Origin: Arthrobacter stackebrandtii | GTDB lineage: Bacteria; Actinomycetota; Actinomycetes; Actinomycetales; Micrococcaceae | NCBI RefSeq assembly: GCF_017876675.1 | Contig: NZ_JAGIOI010000001.1 | Location: 3,906,001 to 3,970,000, forward strand | DNA length: 64,000 nucleotides | Direction of reading: 5' to 3' | Shown here: positions 37,845 through 49,576 of the stretch, piece by piece | Layout of the letters: every line of letters begins with the position of its first letter | Numbering within the stretch: position 1 is the first letter of the stretch | The notes under the pieces: generated by a model | What the model was told of the DNA's origin: nothing | What the model saw: only the letters and a program-made list of their open reading frames with translations | Database searches by the model: none | Program-made: the position numbers and the translations under genes

Positions 37845-38756
37845 CTAGGCTCGGGCGGCAGCCACCTCGAAGACAGAGATGCGGAAGGCCGCCGTCGCCT
37901 CCGTCAAGGCGGGCAGTCCGGCGAGCCGGTCGCCAAGCGCCACGGCGTCCAAGTGGTGGCCGGCCGGACCCATGAGGGACACATTGCCGACGTCGGCCGG
38001 GGCCAGTTGCAGCGGCACGGCCAGTTCACGGCTGTTGACCAGGTCAAACTCGGCCCCGAAGGATTCTCCCAGCGCCGCCTCCTTGTCCTCCTGGATGCCG
38101 AGCAGCCCGGCGGCATCGGCAATCTCCGCGAGGTGCCCGGGCATGGGCGTGACCACCACGAGATGTCCGCCGGGCTTGAGTATGCGGGCAAACTCTGCGC
38201 TGTTGCGGGGTGCGAAGATGACCAGCACGACGTCGGCCGTCCCTGCACCCAGCGGCAGCTCCCGCCACAGGTCCCAGACCACGTTCACGGCGCCGGGGTT
38301 GCGGCGGGCGGCACGGCGCAGCGCGAACTTGGAGATGTCCAGCCCCACGGCTGCGGGTGCGGGCCGCCCGTCCCGGTCCAGTCCGGCCAGCAGCTGATGC
38401 AGGTACCAGCCGGTTCCGGTGCCGGCGTCAACCACGACGGGCAGGGCAGGTTCCGGGGTGCCGGATCCGGTATTGGACGAGGCGGCGGAGTCGGAGAGCA
38501 ACGGGCCCACGGTGTCGACGAGACCGTCTGCCAGCGGACGGTAGTGCCCGGCGTCGAGGAAGGCGTCGCGGGCGGCCACCATGGCGGCGGTGTCCGGAAC
38601 GAACTTGGTGCCGTGGCCCGTCAGCAGGTTCAGGTACCCCTGCCGGGCAATGTCAAAGCTGTGGCTGTTGGCGCAGGACACCGAGTGGCCGCCACGGGTG
38701 GAAAAGTCGAGGCCGCAGATCGGGCAGAGCAGGGTGTTCAATGCGGCAGTGTCCAT
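37845..38756 (-). CDS. RlmA/RrmA-like 23S rRNA (guanine-N1)-methyltransferase
   Basis: A 303-residue SAM methyltransferase with an N-terminal zinc-finger (LLCPICGLDF, then SCANSHSFD) as in RlmA. The SAM motif is VVDAGTGTGWYLHQLL, and the post-motif MVLVIFAPRNSAEFARIL-like segment fits the family. Relatives methylate G745 or G748 of 23S rRNA; some give macrolide or tylosin resistance, but this cannot be inferred here. The ATG at 38756 follows TAGGCT by six bases on the minus strand (leaderless). Confidence 0.85.
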   Translation of the reverse strand: MDTAALNTLLCPICGLDFSTRGGHSVSCANSHSFDIARQGYLNLLTGHGTKFVPDTAAMVAARDAFLDAGHYRPLADGLVDTVGPLLSDSAASSNTGSGTPEPALPVVVDAGTGTGWYLHQLLAGLDRDGRPAPAAVGLDISKFALRRAARRNPGAVNVVWDLWRELPLGAGTADVVLVIFAPRNSAEFARILKPGGHLVVVTPMPGHLAEIADAAGLLGIQEDKEAALGESFGAEFDLVNSRELAVPLQLAPADVGNVSLMGPAGHHLDAVALGDRLAGLPALTEATAAFRISVFEVAAARA

Positions 38757-38851
38757 CCCACAAGCCTAGTGGCTGCCGGAATGGGCCGCGGCGTCCCGCC
38801 CGGCAGCCGTCCTTTAGGAGTTCTGTGACGCAGTTGTTGAACCACCGGGAT

Positions 38852-38918
38852 CTGTGACGCAGTTGGTCCACCAAATTTCGGCAGAAAACGCTTTCCTGGT
38901 GCAACAACTGCGTCATGG
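38852..38918. repeat. 67-nt palindromic intergenic repeat, copy 2
   Basis: Arms at 38852-38872 and 38898-38918 (17 of 21 positions complementary) flank a 25-base centre, the same geometry as the element at 10177-10243. A solitary third left arm lies just before it at 38823-38843. It lies between the RlmA-like and deformylase genes. Confidence 0.75.
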
Positions 38919-38949
38919 ATCATGAAACAGGGGAGGGGAACCGCAGCAG

Positions 38950-39618
38950 CTAGAAGTTGAGCCCGGCCTTGGCCGCCGCGATGTCGGGATTGGCCCAGTA
39001 CCGGGCGTACTCGGCGTTGGCGCAGAGCGAGCGCGTGTGCGCCTTGTCAATGTACAGCGTGCCGAAGAGGTGGTCGGTTTCGTGCTGGACGATTCTTGCC
39101 TGCCACCCCGAGAAGGTGGCGGTCTGCGCGGTGCCGTGCTCGTCGTCGTACTTCAACTCGACGGAGGAGGCGCGGTCCACGACGGCCTGCCAGCCCGACA
39201 TGGACAGGCAGCCCTCGTAGTGGGAGGCCGGTTCGGTGCCGAGCGGGGTGTAGCTAGGGTTGATGATGGTGAACAGTTCGAGGGGTTCGCGTGCGCGGGC
39301 GGCGGCGTTCTCGGCGGAGACCTCGAACGTGTCCTCGAGCACGGCGAGCTGGAGCGGGATGCCGATCTGCGGGGCGGCCAGGCCCACGCCGGGGGCCGCG
39401 CGCATGGTGTCCGTCATGATCTCGATGAGCCGGGCAAGTTCGTCCGGGGTGAGCTGGCCGGTGAACGGCAGGGCGCGGGCGCGCAGCACGGGGTGGCCGG
39501 CCTGCACAATGGCCGGCAGCCGCCCGGAACCCGGCTCACAGGGGGACAGCACGGCGTCGACGGCGGCGCGCAGGTACGCGGCGTCGATGGCGTGCCCAAA
39601 TGATGAGGGCTCAGTCAT
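38950..39618 (-). CDS. def: Peptide deformylase
   Basis: A 222-residue metalloenzyme that removes the formyl group from nascent proteins. All three motifs are present: GVGLAAPQIG, EGCLSMSG (metal Cys) and QHETDHL (the HEXXH motif with catalytic Glu). The N-terminal extension of about 50 residues is longer than in E. coli but common in actinobacteria. ATG 39618 is chosen because the upstream in-frame extension overlaps the next gene. It overlaps the stop of the 62-residue gene by eight bases. Confidence 0.93.
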   Translation of the reverse strand: MTEPSSFGHAIDAAYLRAAVDAVLSPCEPGSGRLPAIVQAGHPVLRARALPFTGQLTPDELARLIEIMTDTMRAAPGVGLAAPQIGIPLQLAVLEDTFEVSAENAAARAREPLELFTIINPSYTPLGTEPASHYEGCLSMSGWQAVVDRASSVELKYDDEHGTAQTATFSGWQARIVQHETDHLFGTLYIDKAHTRSLCANAEYARYWANPDIAAAKAGLNF

Positions 39619-39799
39619 TGCCGCCCTCAATGCGCCACGAGCCCACGGGCGTGTAGGCACTGTCGGAGACGGTCTCAGAGGTGCCCGGGACCAGTTCGTA
39701 GTGTTTGAGATTGCCCGCCCAGTAGCGCAGGATCCTCCCGAGCTCCTCTTCCGGCTCACCTGCCAGTGCGTCCAGGTCTATGTCCATCGTGAATTTCAT
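39611..39799 (-). CDS. Small protein translationally coupled to def
   Basis: A 62-residue acidic protein (KFTMDIDLDALAGEPEEELGRIL start, GSWRIEGGND end). I do not recognise the family. Its stop overlaps the def start by eight bases, so the two are probably co-translated. The ATG at 39799 follows GGGGAGG on the minus strand, a strong ribosome site. Function unknown. Confidence 0.65.
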   Translation of the reverse strand: MKFTMDIDLDALAGEPEEELGRILRYWAGNLKHYELVPGTSETVSDSAYTPVGSWRIEGGND

Positions 39800-39906
39800 G
39801 CAGGCCTCCCCATGTGCCGCCGGGCGGGATGCCGCGGCGTGGTTCCATTGTGCCAAGTGGAGGCCAGCCCTTGCCATATTGACCGATCGGGGACATGGTG
39901 GGCTAA

Positions 39907-42774
<2,868 letters not shown>

Positions 42775-42781
42775 CCCACGG

Positions 42782-42816
42782 CGGCCGCGACGCCCATGGG
42801 GCCTGCGTCGCGGCCG
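42782..42816 (+). terminator. Stem-loop after acnA
   Basis: Perfect 12-bp arms (42782-42793 and 42805-42816) with an 11-base loop, starting eight bases after the stop. There is no T-run, so termination efficiency is uncertain. Confidence 0.55.
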
Positions 42817-42946
42817 TGCGCAGAGGCAGAGTGAGGGTGCCGCCGGGGTGTGGGTGCCCGGGGCATAAAGTCAATGTTACGGCCCAGTACGCCCGGGATT
42901 CCGGGGTTTCCAAGAGGCTCCATGGCGAATCGTGCATACTGATTCA

Positions 42947-43495
42947 ATGACTGACGCAATTAACACAGAACGCCTTGCCCTGCGCCCGTGGAACGACTCA
43001 GACGTCGACTTTGTCTATGACTTGTACTCCCGGTGGGTGGTGCAACGCTTCATCGGCAACGAGCCGGCAGTTATGGAAAGCCGCTCCGAAGCCGTGGACC
43101 GGCTGGAGCGATTCAAGGCCCTTGACCACCCCGTCCACGGCATCTGGGCCGTGACCCGCAAGGAAGACGGACTGCCTGTGGGCACACTCCTGCTCAAGCC
43201 CATCCCCGCCTCCGGCGAGGAACCGCTGGAACCCTCGTCCGACGTCGAAATTGGCTGGCATTTCCACCCCGACCACTGGGGGAACGGCTTTGCCTCGGAG
43301 GCGGCGACTGCCGTGCTCGAGCATGCCTTTGCCGGCGGCCTGCCGCAGGTGGTGGCCGTGACCAACCCGGCGAACGAGGCCTCGCAGAGCGTGTGCCGGC
43401 GCCTTGGCATGGAGCACCGGGGGTTGTCCAAGAAGTACTACAACGCCCAGTGCGAGCTGTTTGTGATCGGCAATCCGGCGCTGGCAGCCGACTAG
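42947..43495 (+). CDS. GNAT-family N-acetyltransferase (RimJ/RimL type)
   Basis: A 182-residue acetyltransferase. It starts TERLALRPWNDSDVDFVYDLY, carries the acetyl-CoA-binding WHFHPDHWGNGFASEA and ends with SVCRRLGMEHRG, the layout of RimJ/RimL-like GNATs that acetylate protein N-termini or small amines. Acceptor unknown. The ATG at 42947 has no ribosome site and lies six bases after CATACT, so it may be leaderless; an in-frame GTG at 42932 is less likely. A strong terminator follows. Confidence 0.85.
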   Translation: MTDAINTERLALRPWNDSDVDFVYDLYSRWVVQRFIGNEPAVMESRSEAVDRLERFKALDHPVHGIWAVTRKEDGLPVGTLLLKPIPASGEEPLEPSSDVEIGWHFHPDHWGNGFASEAATAVLEHAFAGGLPQVVAVTNPANEASQSVCRRLGMEHRGLSKKYYNAQCELFVIGNPALAAD

Positions 43496-43506
43496 TTTGA
43501 AGGATC

Positions 43507-43538
43507 TCCCGGGCCCGGCGTTGGGCCCGGGATTTTCT
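43507..43538 (+). terminator. Intrinsic terminator after the GNAT gene
   Basis: A 10-bp stem (43507-43516 and 43523-43532) with a six-base loop is followed by TTTTCTG. It begins 11 bases after the stop codon. Confidence 0.85.
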
Positions 43539-43554
43539 GTCCCCAGGAGGAAAT

Positions 43555-44289
43555 GTGGCTGAGTTGCTGTCGGGTGGAAACATGAATTCAGTGCAGCGTG
43601 ATGGCGAATCCGTCCTGCGCAACGCGGGACCGTGGACGCCGACCGTGCACCGTTACCTGCAGTACCTGCGGCGGGCCGGCATCGACTGGATTCCGCAGGC
43701 GCTGGGTGAGGACGCCGGGAGGGAGCGGCTCAGCTTCGTGCCGGGCGAGGTGCCGATGTACCCGCTGCCGGACTGGGTGTGGCATGACAGCGTCCTAGCC
43801 GAAGGCGCCCGCAAGCTGCGCCGGCTCCACGATGCAAGCATCGGCTTCGGCACGGACGGTGCGGTTTGGCAGTCCCCGGCGAAGGTCCCTGCCGAGGTCA
43901 TCTGCCACAACGATTTTGCACCCCACAACCTCGCCTTCCACGACGGGCGCATGACAGGCGCCATCGACTTTGACATGTGTTCGCCAGGCCCGCGGCTGTG
44001 GGACCTGGCGTACTTCGCCACGCGCGCCGTGCCGCTGACCCGGGACACGCCGTCGAACGCGCCGGCAATGGACCGGGCCCGGGAACGTGTGCAGCTGATC
44101 CTCGATGCCTACGGGTCCGACGCCGGCTGGGACGACGTGCTGCGCGTTGCCATCATCCGGCTGTGGGACCTGGCCGAATTTTCGCGGGCGAAGGCCGTTG
44201 AACTCGGCAAGCCTGAGCTGGACGCCGACGCTGACATGTACGAAAGGGACGCCGAATTTCTGGCTTCCGAGCGGGATCTCTCACCCTAA
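43555..44289 (+). CDS. Aminoglycoside phosphotransferase-like kinase
   Basis: A 244-residue protein-kinase-like phosphotransferase. The catalytic loop is ICHNDFAPHNLAF (Asp and Asn) and the metal Asp is in GAIDFDMCSPGPRLWD. The N-terminal nucleotide-binding lobe is short. The APH fold includes antibiotic kinases but also many metabolic small-molecule kinases; no resistance claim is justified. GTG 43555 follows a strong AGGAGG site at spacing six. Confidence 0.82.
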   Translation: MAELLSGGNMNSVQRDGESVLRNAGPWTPTVHRYLQYLRRAGIDWIPQALGEDAGRERLSFVPGEVPMYPLPDWVWHDSVLAEGARKLRRLHDASIGFGTDGAVWQSPAKVPAEVICHNDFAPHNLAFHDGRMTGAIDFDMCSPGPRLWDLAYFATRAVPLTRDTPSNAPAMDRARERVQLILDAYGSDAGWDDVLRVAIIRLWDLAEFSRAKAVELGKPELDADADMYERDAEFLASERDLSP

Positions 44290-44352
44290 ACCGCACTGCG
44301 CCCGGCCCCCGGTGTTCCAGCCAGCGGTCCGGGCAGCCGAGGGCGGCCACGC

Positions 44353-44381
44353 TTGATTCATGATGAATCACTGGGTAGGGT
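44353..44381 (+). promoter_or_regulatory. Promoter and palindromic operator of the HTH-zeta module
   Basis: TTGATT (44353-44358), a 17-base spacer and TAGGGT (44376-44381). A perfect palindrome of two 7-base arms, TGATTCA and TGAATCA (44354-44370), overlaps the -35 and fills much of the spacer. This is an ideal place for the HTH protein to repress its own operon. Confidence 0.65.
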
Positions 44382-44411
44382 TGAATGGAACAGCAAGGAC
44401 TGGAGCGCATC

Positions 44412-44849
44412 ATGATCACAGCAGATAGCAGCCTCGACAGCATTCGCAAGGAAGCGCTGCAGCGCCAGGCGCGGCAGCGGGTCGATGTGCTCGATGAGAT
44501 GAGGGCCGTCAAGAACGCGGTGGACCGCGGGCTGTCACAGCGTCCGATCGCGGACCTCCTCATGACCAGCCAGGCGAGGGTTTCCCGGCTGCTCAAGGCC
44601 ATCGAGCGCAGGGGCGGGGATCTTGGCCAGGAACCGGAGGAGATCATTCTCCGTGCGACAGCCTACGACACCGACAGAAAGCAGCTCGTGCACGCCCTGC
44701 AGGTGTTTCCATACACTTTCGGCGAAGACGCGCCGTACGCCCATGAGGGGCGGATCCCCGGTACGTGGGACCAGGTTGTTGCTTGCCGGGCGCAGAAGAT
44801 GCTCAGCGTCGAAGAGTTTGACCAAGTCCGCCGGGCCATTGGCCGGTGA
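44412..44849 (+). CDS. HTH antitoxin-like protein of a zeta-toxin module
   Basis: A 145-residue protein with a helix-turn-helix around LSQRPIADLLMTSQARVSRL (about residues 40-65). The C-terminal half (LVHALQVFPYTFGEDAPY) may contact the toxin. The gene directly precedes a zeta-type kinase gene, an arrangement known for toxin-antitoxin pairs. ATG 44412 follows GGAG; an earlier ATG at 44385 would lie before the predicted transcription start and was rejected. It is probably an autorepressor acting at the palindrome upstream. Confidence 0.7.
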   Translation: MITADSSLDSIRKEALQRQARQRVDVLDEMRAVKNAVDRGLSQRPIADLLMTSQARVSRLLKAIERRGGDLGQEPEEIILRATAYDTDRKQLVHALQVFPYTFGEDAPYAHEGRIPGTWDQVVACRAQKMLSVEEFDQVRRAIGR

Positions 44850-44850
44850 A

Positions 44851-45654
44851 GTGCAGGAGGCCCACCGGGCGCTGACCGAGTTGCTGGCTCCCGGAGGTGC
44901 GCTCCATCAGGCCCCCGCCATTCTGGGCACCTATTTTGATGACGCCGCAATCATCCGAACGGCGCACCAGTATATGGAGACGACACAGCGTGGAGTCATT
45001 CAAGACGGCAGGGCTGTGGTGGTGAGTGCGGGGCCTCCCGCAGCAGGCAAGAGCTCTGTCTTAAATGGATTGCATCTTGCTGGATACCGCCTCATTGACC
45101 CGGATGCAGCAAAGGACCTCCTGCTTCACGACGCGGATGCCCATGGCCTGCTCGACTACCGTTCCGGCGTGCTTTTGCCCGACGGCGAGCCCGTCAAGGT
45201 GCGGGAACTGGCCTCCCATGTACATCATGCGTCCACCAGGGTTGCGGACATTGTCAGGAGCCTGGCCATGGCTGCGGGGGAAAACATCATTATTGACGGG
45301 ACCCTGCGATGGGAGCCGCTGGGGCAATTGTATGTAGACGAATTGTTCGCCCACGGTTACGCCGGTATCGACGTCGTTGATGTGGAAGTGCCCCTGAAGA
45401 CTGCATTGAAACGCGCACGCCAGCGGTGGTGGGACGGCAGAAGGCACTCGCCTGCCGGCGGGAGATTCGTCCCCGAGGACGCGATCCGTGCATGCTATGG
45501 CGCAAATCCCAATGAAAGCCTCAGTGCCGCCAATGCCATGCAGCTCGCCCAGGACGCTGCCGAGGGATTGGGCCATGGATCCCTTCGGCGCTTCGATGTG
45601 GACCCGCAGTCGCAAGTGCCGGTGCAAACCCGGTACACAATTTTCGGCACTTAG
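44851..45654 (+). CDS. Zeta-toxin-family kinase
   Basis: A 267-residue P-loop kinase. Walker A is GPPAAGKS (residues 61-68), followed by LIDPDAAKDLLLHD (the substrate-binding Asp region) and NIIIDGTLRW. Family members phosphorylate UDP-N-acetylglucosamine and block wall synthesis. The start is uncertain: GTG 44851 lies one base after the antitoxin stop, while TTG 44839 would overlap it. Either way the pair is translationally linked. Activity has not been shown for this copy. Confidence 0.78.
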   Translation: MQEAHRALTELLAPGGALHQAPAILGTYFDDAAIIRTAHQYMETTQRGVIQDGRAVVVSAGPPAAGKSSVLNGLHLAGYRLIDPDAAKDLLLHDADAHGLLDYRSGVLLPDGEPVKVRELASHVHHASTRVADIVRSLAMAAGENIIIDGTLRWEPLGQLYVDELFAHGYAGIDVVDVEVPLKTALKRARQRWWDGRRHSPAGGRFVPEDAIRACYGANPNESLSAANAMQLAQDAAEGLGHGSLRRFDVDPQSQVPVQTRYTIFGT

Positions 45655-45768
45655 CAGCCCTTCACCCCTGCATTCGACATTGAGCAGGACTGGAGAACCA
45701 TTCCTGCCCCCGAGGCGGGCGACTGGCGCTAAAGTGGACTGCGACGAAGACCCGGGGAAAGAGGCGCC

Positions 45769-48159
45769 ATGAGTACAGGTACAGACGTGACAACAACTGC
45801 AGGGCAGCGGCATGCGGCCGACAGCCATGAATGGATCCGGGTGCAGGGTGCCCGCGTGAACAACCTCAAGGACATCAGCGTCGAGATCCCCAAGCGGCGG
45901 CTGACCGTGTTCACCGGCGTTTCCGGTTCAGGCAAGAGCTCGCTCGTATTCGGCACCATCGCTGCGGAGTCCCAGCGCATGATCAACGAGACATACAGTG
46001 CTTTTGTGCAGGGGTTCATGCCCACGCTGGCGCGCCCCGACGTTGACGTCCTCGAGGGGTTGACCACGGCGATCCTGGTTGACCAGGAACGGATGGGCGC
46101 CAACCCGCGTTCCACGGTCGGCACCGTGACCGATGCCAACGCCATGCTGCGGATCGTATTCAGCCGCCTGGCCCAGCCCCACATCGGCTCACCCCAGGCC
46201 TACTCCTTCAACGTCGCCTCCATCTCCGGTGCCGGCGCCGTCACCATCGAGAAGGCGGGGGAGAAGGTCAAGGAGCGCCGCAGTTTCTCCATCACCGGCG
46301 GCATGTGCCCGCGCTGCGAAGGCATGGGCAAGGTCAACGACTTCAACCTGGAAGCGATCTTCGACGCCGGAAAGTCCCTGTCCGAGGGTGCCGTCCTGGT
46401 GCCCAACTACAGCATGGATGGTTGGTATGGGCGCATCTTCTCCGGATCCGGATTCTTTGACATGGACAAGAAGCTGGGCAAGTACACCAAGACGGAACTG
46501 CACGACCTTCTCTACAAGGAGCCCGTGAAGATCAAGGTCGAGGGCATCAACCTGACATATGAGGGCATCATTCCCAAGATGCAGAAGTCAATGCTCGCCA
46601 AGGACGTGGACGCCATGCAGCCCCACATCCGCGCCTTCGTGGAGCGCGCCGTCGTGTTCACCACCTGCCCCGAGTGCGCCGGCACCCGCCTGGCCGAGCA
46701 CGCCCGCAATTCCAGGATCGACGGCGTCAGCATCGCCGACGCCTGTGCCATGCAGATCAGCGACCTGGCCGCCTGGGTACGCACTTTGAACGAGCCATCT
46801 GTTGCGCCGCTGCTTGAGTCGCTGGGGGACACCCTCGATTCCTTCGTGGACATTGGGCTCGGCTACCTGTCCCTGGACCGCCCTTCCGGCACGCTTTCCG
46901 GCGGCGAGTCGCAGCGGACCAAGATGATCCGGCATCTGGGGTCCTCCCTGACTGACATCACTTATGTCTTCGATGAGCCCACCATCGGCCTGCACCCGCA
47001 TGACATCGCACGCATGAACCAGCTCCTGCTGCAGCTCAGGGACAAGGGCAACACCGTGCTCGTTGTGGAACACAAGCCCGAGGCCATCGCCATTGCCGAC
47101 CACGTAGTGGATTTGGGTCCGTTGGCCGGTTCCGCCGGGGGAGAGGTGGTCTACGAGGGTTCGATTGAGGGCCTGCGTGCCAGCGGCACCCTCACCGGCA
47201 AGCACCTGGACGACCGCATGTCGCTCAAGGAGGCGTTCCGCAAGCCGACCGGCAAGCTGGAGGTCCGCGGGGCCACGGAGAACAATCTCAAGAACGTCGA
47301 CGTCGACATTCCCCTGGGCATGCTCACCGTAGTCACGGGCGTGGCCGGCTCGGGCAAGAGCTCGCTCATCCACGGCTCCGTGTCCGGCCGCGAAGGCGTG
47401 GTCACGGTGGACCAGGGCGCCATCCGCGGCTCCCGGCGCAGCAACCCCGCCACCTACACAGGCCTGCTGGACCCCATCCGCAAGGCCTTCGCGAAGGCCA
47501 ACGGCGTCAAGCCCGCCCTGTTCAGCGCCAACTCCGAGGGCGCCTGCCCCACCTGCAACGGCGCCGGCGTCATCTACACCGACCTGGGCATGATGGCCGG
47601 CCTCTCCACGGTCTGCGAGGAGTGCGAGGGCCGCCGCTTCCAGGCCGCCGTCCTCGAATATCACCTGGGCGGGAAGAACATCAGCGAGGTACTGTCCATG
47701 TCGGTCGACCAGTCGGTGGAATACTTTGCTGAGGGCGAGTCCAAGCTGCCGGCCGCACACAAGATCGTGAGCCGCCTGTCCGACGTCGGGCTTGGCTACC
47801 TCAAGCTCGGCCAGCCGCTGACCACCCTCTCCGGCGGTGAGCGCCAGCGCATCAAGCTGGCCACGCACCTGGGGGAGAAGGGCGGCATCTACGTCCTCGA
47901 CGAGCCCACCACCGGCCTGCACCTGGCCGACGTCGAGAAGCTCCTGGGCCTGCTGGACCGGCTGGTTGAGTCCGGGAAATCGGTCATTGTGATCGAGCAC
48001 CACCAGGCGGTCATGGCGCATGCAGACTGGATCATTGACATTGGGCCCGGTGCCGGGCACGACGGCGGAACCGTTGTTTTCGAGGGAACGCCGGCTCAGC
48101 TCGTGGCTGGCCAGGAGACGCTGACGGGCCAGCACCTGGCCGCGTACATCGGGGCCTGA
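45769..48159 (+). CDS. UvrA-like ABC ATPase, short form (UvrA2/DrrC-like)
   Basis: A 796-residue protein with two ABC modules. Walker A motifs are [10 protein letters not shown] and [10 protein letters not shown], the signatures are LSGGESQR and LSGGERQR, and zinc-finger cysteines occur as CPRCEGMGK and CPTCNGAG. It is about 150 residues shorter than canonical UvrA, mainly missing the UvrB-binding region. That fits the UvrA2 class linked to drug or DNA-adduct tolerance rather than general repair. ATG 45769 follows GGGGAAAGAGG. The following hydrolase gene overlaps its stop by one base. Confidence 0.88.
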   Translation: MSTGTDVTTTAGQRHAADSHEWIRVQGARVNNLKDISVEIPKRRLTVFTGVSGSGKSSLVFGTIAAESQRMINETYSAFVQGFMPTLARPDVDVLEGLTTAILVDQERMGANPRSTVGTVTDANAMLRIVFSRLAQPHIGSPQAYSFNVASISGAGAVTIEKAGEKVKERRSFSITGGMCPRCEGMGKVNDFNLEAIFDAGKSLSEGAVLVPNYSMDGWYGRIFSGSGFFDMDKKLGKYTKTELHDLLYKEPVKIKVEGINLTYEGIIPKMQKSMLAKDVDAMQPHIRAFVERAVVFTTCPECAGTRLAEHARNSRIDGVSIADACAMQISDLAAWVRTLNEPSVAPLLESLGDTLDSFVDIGLGYLSLDRPSGTLSGGESQRTKMIRHLGSSLTDITYVFDEPTIGLHPHDIARMNQLLLQLRDKGNTVLVVEHKPEAIAIADHVVDLGPLAGSAGGEVVYEGSIEGLRASGTLTGKHLDDRMSLKEAFRKPTGKLEVRGATENNLKNVDVDIPLGMLTVVTGVAGSGKSSLIHGSVSGREGVVTVDQGAIRGSRRSNPATYTGLLDPIRKAFAKANGVKPALFSANSEGACPTCNGAGVIYTDLGMMAGLSTVCEECEGRRFQAAVLEYHLGGKNISEVLSMSVDQSVEYFAEGESKLPAAHKIVSRLSDVGLGYLKLGQPLTTLSGGERQRIKLATHLGEKGGIYVLDEPTTGLHLADVEKLLGLLDRLVESGKSVIVIEHHQAVMAHADWIIDIGPGAGHDGGTVVFEGTPAQLVAGQETLTGQHLAAYIGA

Positions 48160-48968
48160 TGTTCAGACGGTGTTCGATGGTGCGCGGGCCGGTTGAGCTG
48201 TCCTATGTGGTGGGCGGTTCGGGGCCGGTGGTGGTGTTTTTGCACGGGCTTGCGGGGGAGTCGGGGGAGTTTGCCCCCACCATGGCCGCGCTGGTTGGCG
48301 GGTTCCGCGTCATTGCACTCGACCAGCGTGGGCACGGCCGCAGCACCAGGCGGCCTTCCGACCTGTCCCGTGAGGCGTATGTGCAGGATGTCGTGGCGCT
48401 GATTGACCATGTGAGCCCTGGGCAGCCCGTCCATTTGGTGGGCCAGTCGATGGGTGCCCACACGGCCATGCTCGTGGCTGCGGCCCGGCCGGACCTGGTG
48501 GCGTCGCTCGCCATGCTGGAAGTTGACGCCGGCTCGGGCTCCTCCGATGATGCCGCTGCATTGGGGCGCTACTTTGCCGGCTGGCCGGTGCCGTTTGCCT
48601 CCCGCAGTGCGGCCCAGGCATTTCTGGGGGAGTCGCCGGTTGCGGGTGCATGGGTTTCAGCGTTGGAGCGCAGGGACGGCGGACTGTGGCCCCGTTTTGA
48701 CGCTGACATCATGGAATCGTGCATCCGGGCAGTGGGCGTGCCGCGATGGGATGAATGGGCAGCTGTGAAGGCCCGGACGCTGGTGATTTACGCTGAAAAC
48801 GGCATGTTCACCGAGGCCCAGAAGACCGGGTTCGTTGGGCACCGGCGGGGCACGCTGCGTATCGATCTGCCCAACGCCGGCCATGATGCCCACCTGGACC
48901 AATGTGAGCCGTGGACGGAGGCACTACAGGCCTATCTGTCAGAATCACTGGTGGTTTGTGACAGATAA
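48159..48968 (+). CDS. Alpha/beta-fold hydrolase
   Basis: A 269-residue soluble hydrolase. The oxyanion HG pair is in VVFLHGLAGESG, DQRGHGRST is typical, the nucleophile Ser is in LVGQSMGAHTA, and the catalytic His is probably in NAGHDAHLD. Substrate unknown; it could be an esterase or lactonase. The ATG at 48159 overlaps the stop of the UvrA-like gene (TGATG), so translation is coupled; ATG 48177 is an alternative start. Confidence 0.82.
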   Translation: MFRRCSMVRGPVELSYVVGGSGPVVVFLHGLAGESGEFAPTMAALVGGFRVIALDQRGHGRSTRRPSDLSREAYVQDVVALIDHVSPGQPVHLVGQSMGAHTAMLVAAARPDLVASLAMLEVDAGSGSSDDAAALGRYFAGWPVPFASRSAAQAFLGESPVAGAWVSALERRDGGLWPRFDADIMESCIRAVGVPRWDEWAAVKARTLVIYAENGMFTEAQKTGFVGHRRGTLRIDLPNAGHDAHLDQCEPWTEALQAYLSESLVVCDR

Positions 48969-49160
48969 CTGCATAACTGTCAGTAGGCGTGTTCGCTTGA
49001 GACAGGCAGGGCTGAAATGGATTCCCAAACCAATGCCAAGCAGCAGGGACCAGATGGAGCCGGCCGTCCGGAAGAACGTCCTACGCCACGGTCCACAACA
49101 TGGCCGGAGGGCGGATTCGACACGTTGACGTGGGGCGATCCGGATATAATCGTTGATCAT
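48945..49160 (-). CDS. Possible 71-residue membrane peptide
   Basis: A short frame preceded by a near-perfect ribosome site (AAAGGAGG, ten bases before the ATG at 49160). It has one hydrophobic stretch (SIWSLLLGIGLGIHF) and a basic N-terminus. It overlaps the end of the hydrolase gene on the opposite strand and I recognise no family. It may be a small membrane protein or a chance frame. Confidence 0.3.
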   Translation of the reverse strand: MINDYIRIAPRQRVESALRPCCGPWRRTFFRTAGSIWSLLLGIGLGIHFSPACLKRTRLLTVMQLSVTNHQ

Positions 49161-49504
49161 TGTGCGGAAGCCTCCTTTTTGCCATTGGCCACGGCACGGC
49201 ACTGGCAGTCGACGTCGCCACCAGCACAGAGTCTTGGAATTCACGGGTGGGTGCCAGGAAGGATGCTGCCGTGAGGAAAGCCCTCAATCTTTGGGCTCGG
49301 CAGCCGGTGGTGAATGCCTTGTCCCGGCAAGAGAAGCTGGGCCTGGACTACCGGCGGACGAAACGCGCCATGGACGAGCTGGAATCCGCGGGACTCGTCA
49401 TCAGAGTCAACAAGTTCAAGCAGGGGCATTTCTGGAGAGCCCCGGACATGCATAAGGCGCTGAATGCCTTCGTGGACAGGGCTGGCCGTCGAGCCGCACC
49501 CTGA
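49160..49504 (+). pseudogene. Truncated Fic protein gene, C-terminal third only
   Basis: The 114-residue frame aligns well with residues 291-398 of the intact Fic protein encoded at 51661-52857. Matching blocks are ARKDAAVRKALNLWARQPVV against ARRDSSAHRLLGVLLRQPVI, and AMDELESAGLVIRV against AINRLVDAGILVQI. The HPFxxGNGR catalytic motif and the whole N-terminal part are missing upstream. This is a remnant with only the C-terminal winged-helix region. A start at TTG 49160 is formal; there is no sign it is expressed. Confidence 0.7.
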
Positions 49505-49576
49505 ACGCAAATCCGGCAGAGCAAGAGCAACCTGCTGGCCGGTCATTGCGTGAAGCCCTGGCGGGCAACCTGAGGA

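Noticed and set aside
43555-44289. Antibiotic resistance by the phosphotransferase
   Set aside because: The APH fold is shared by many metabolic kinases; nothing in the sequence identifies an antibiotic substrate.
45655-45768. LexA box or PafBC-type promoter before the UvrA-like gene
   Set aside because: I looked for a GAAC-N4-GTTC palindrome and for TTGTC-type PafBC motifs and found neither; only a TAAAGT -10-like word is present.
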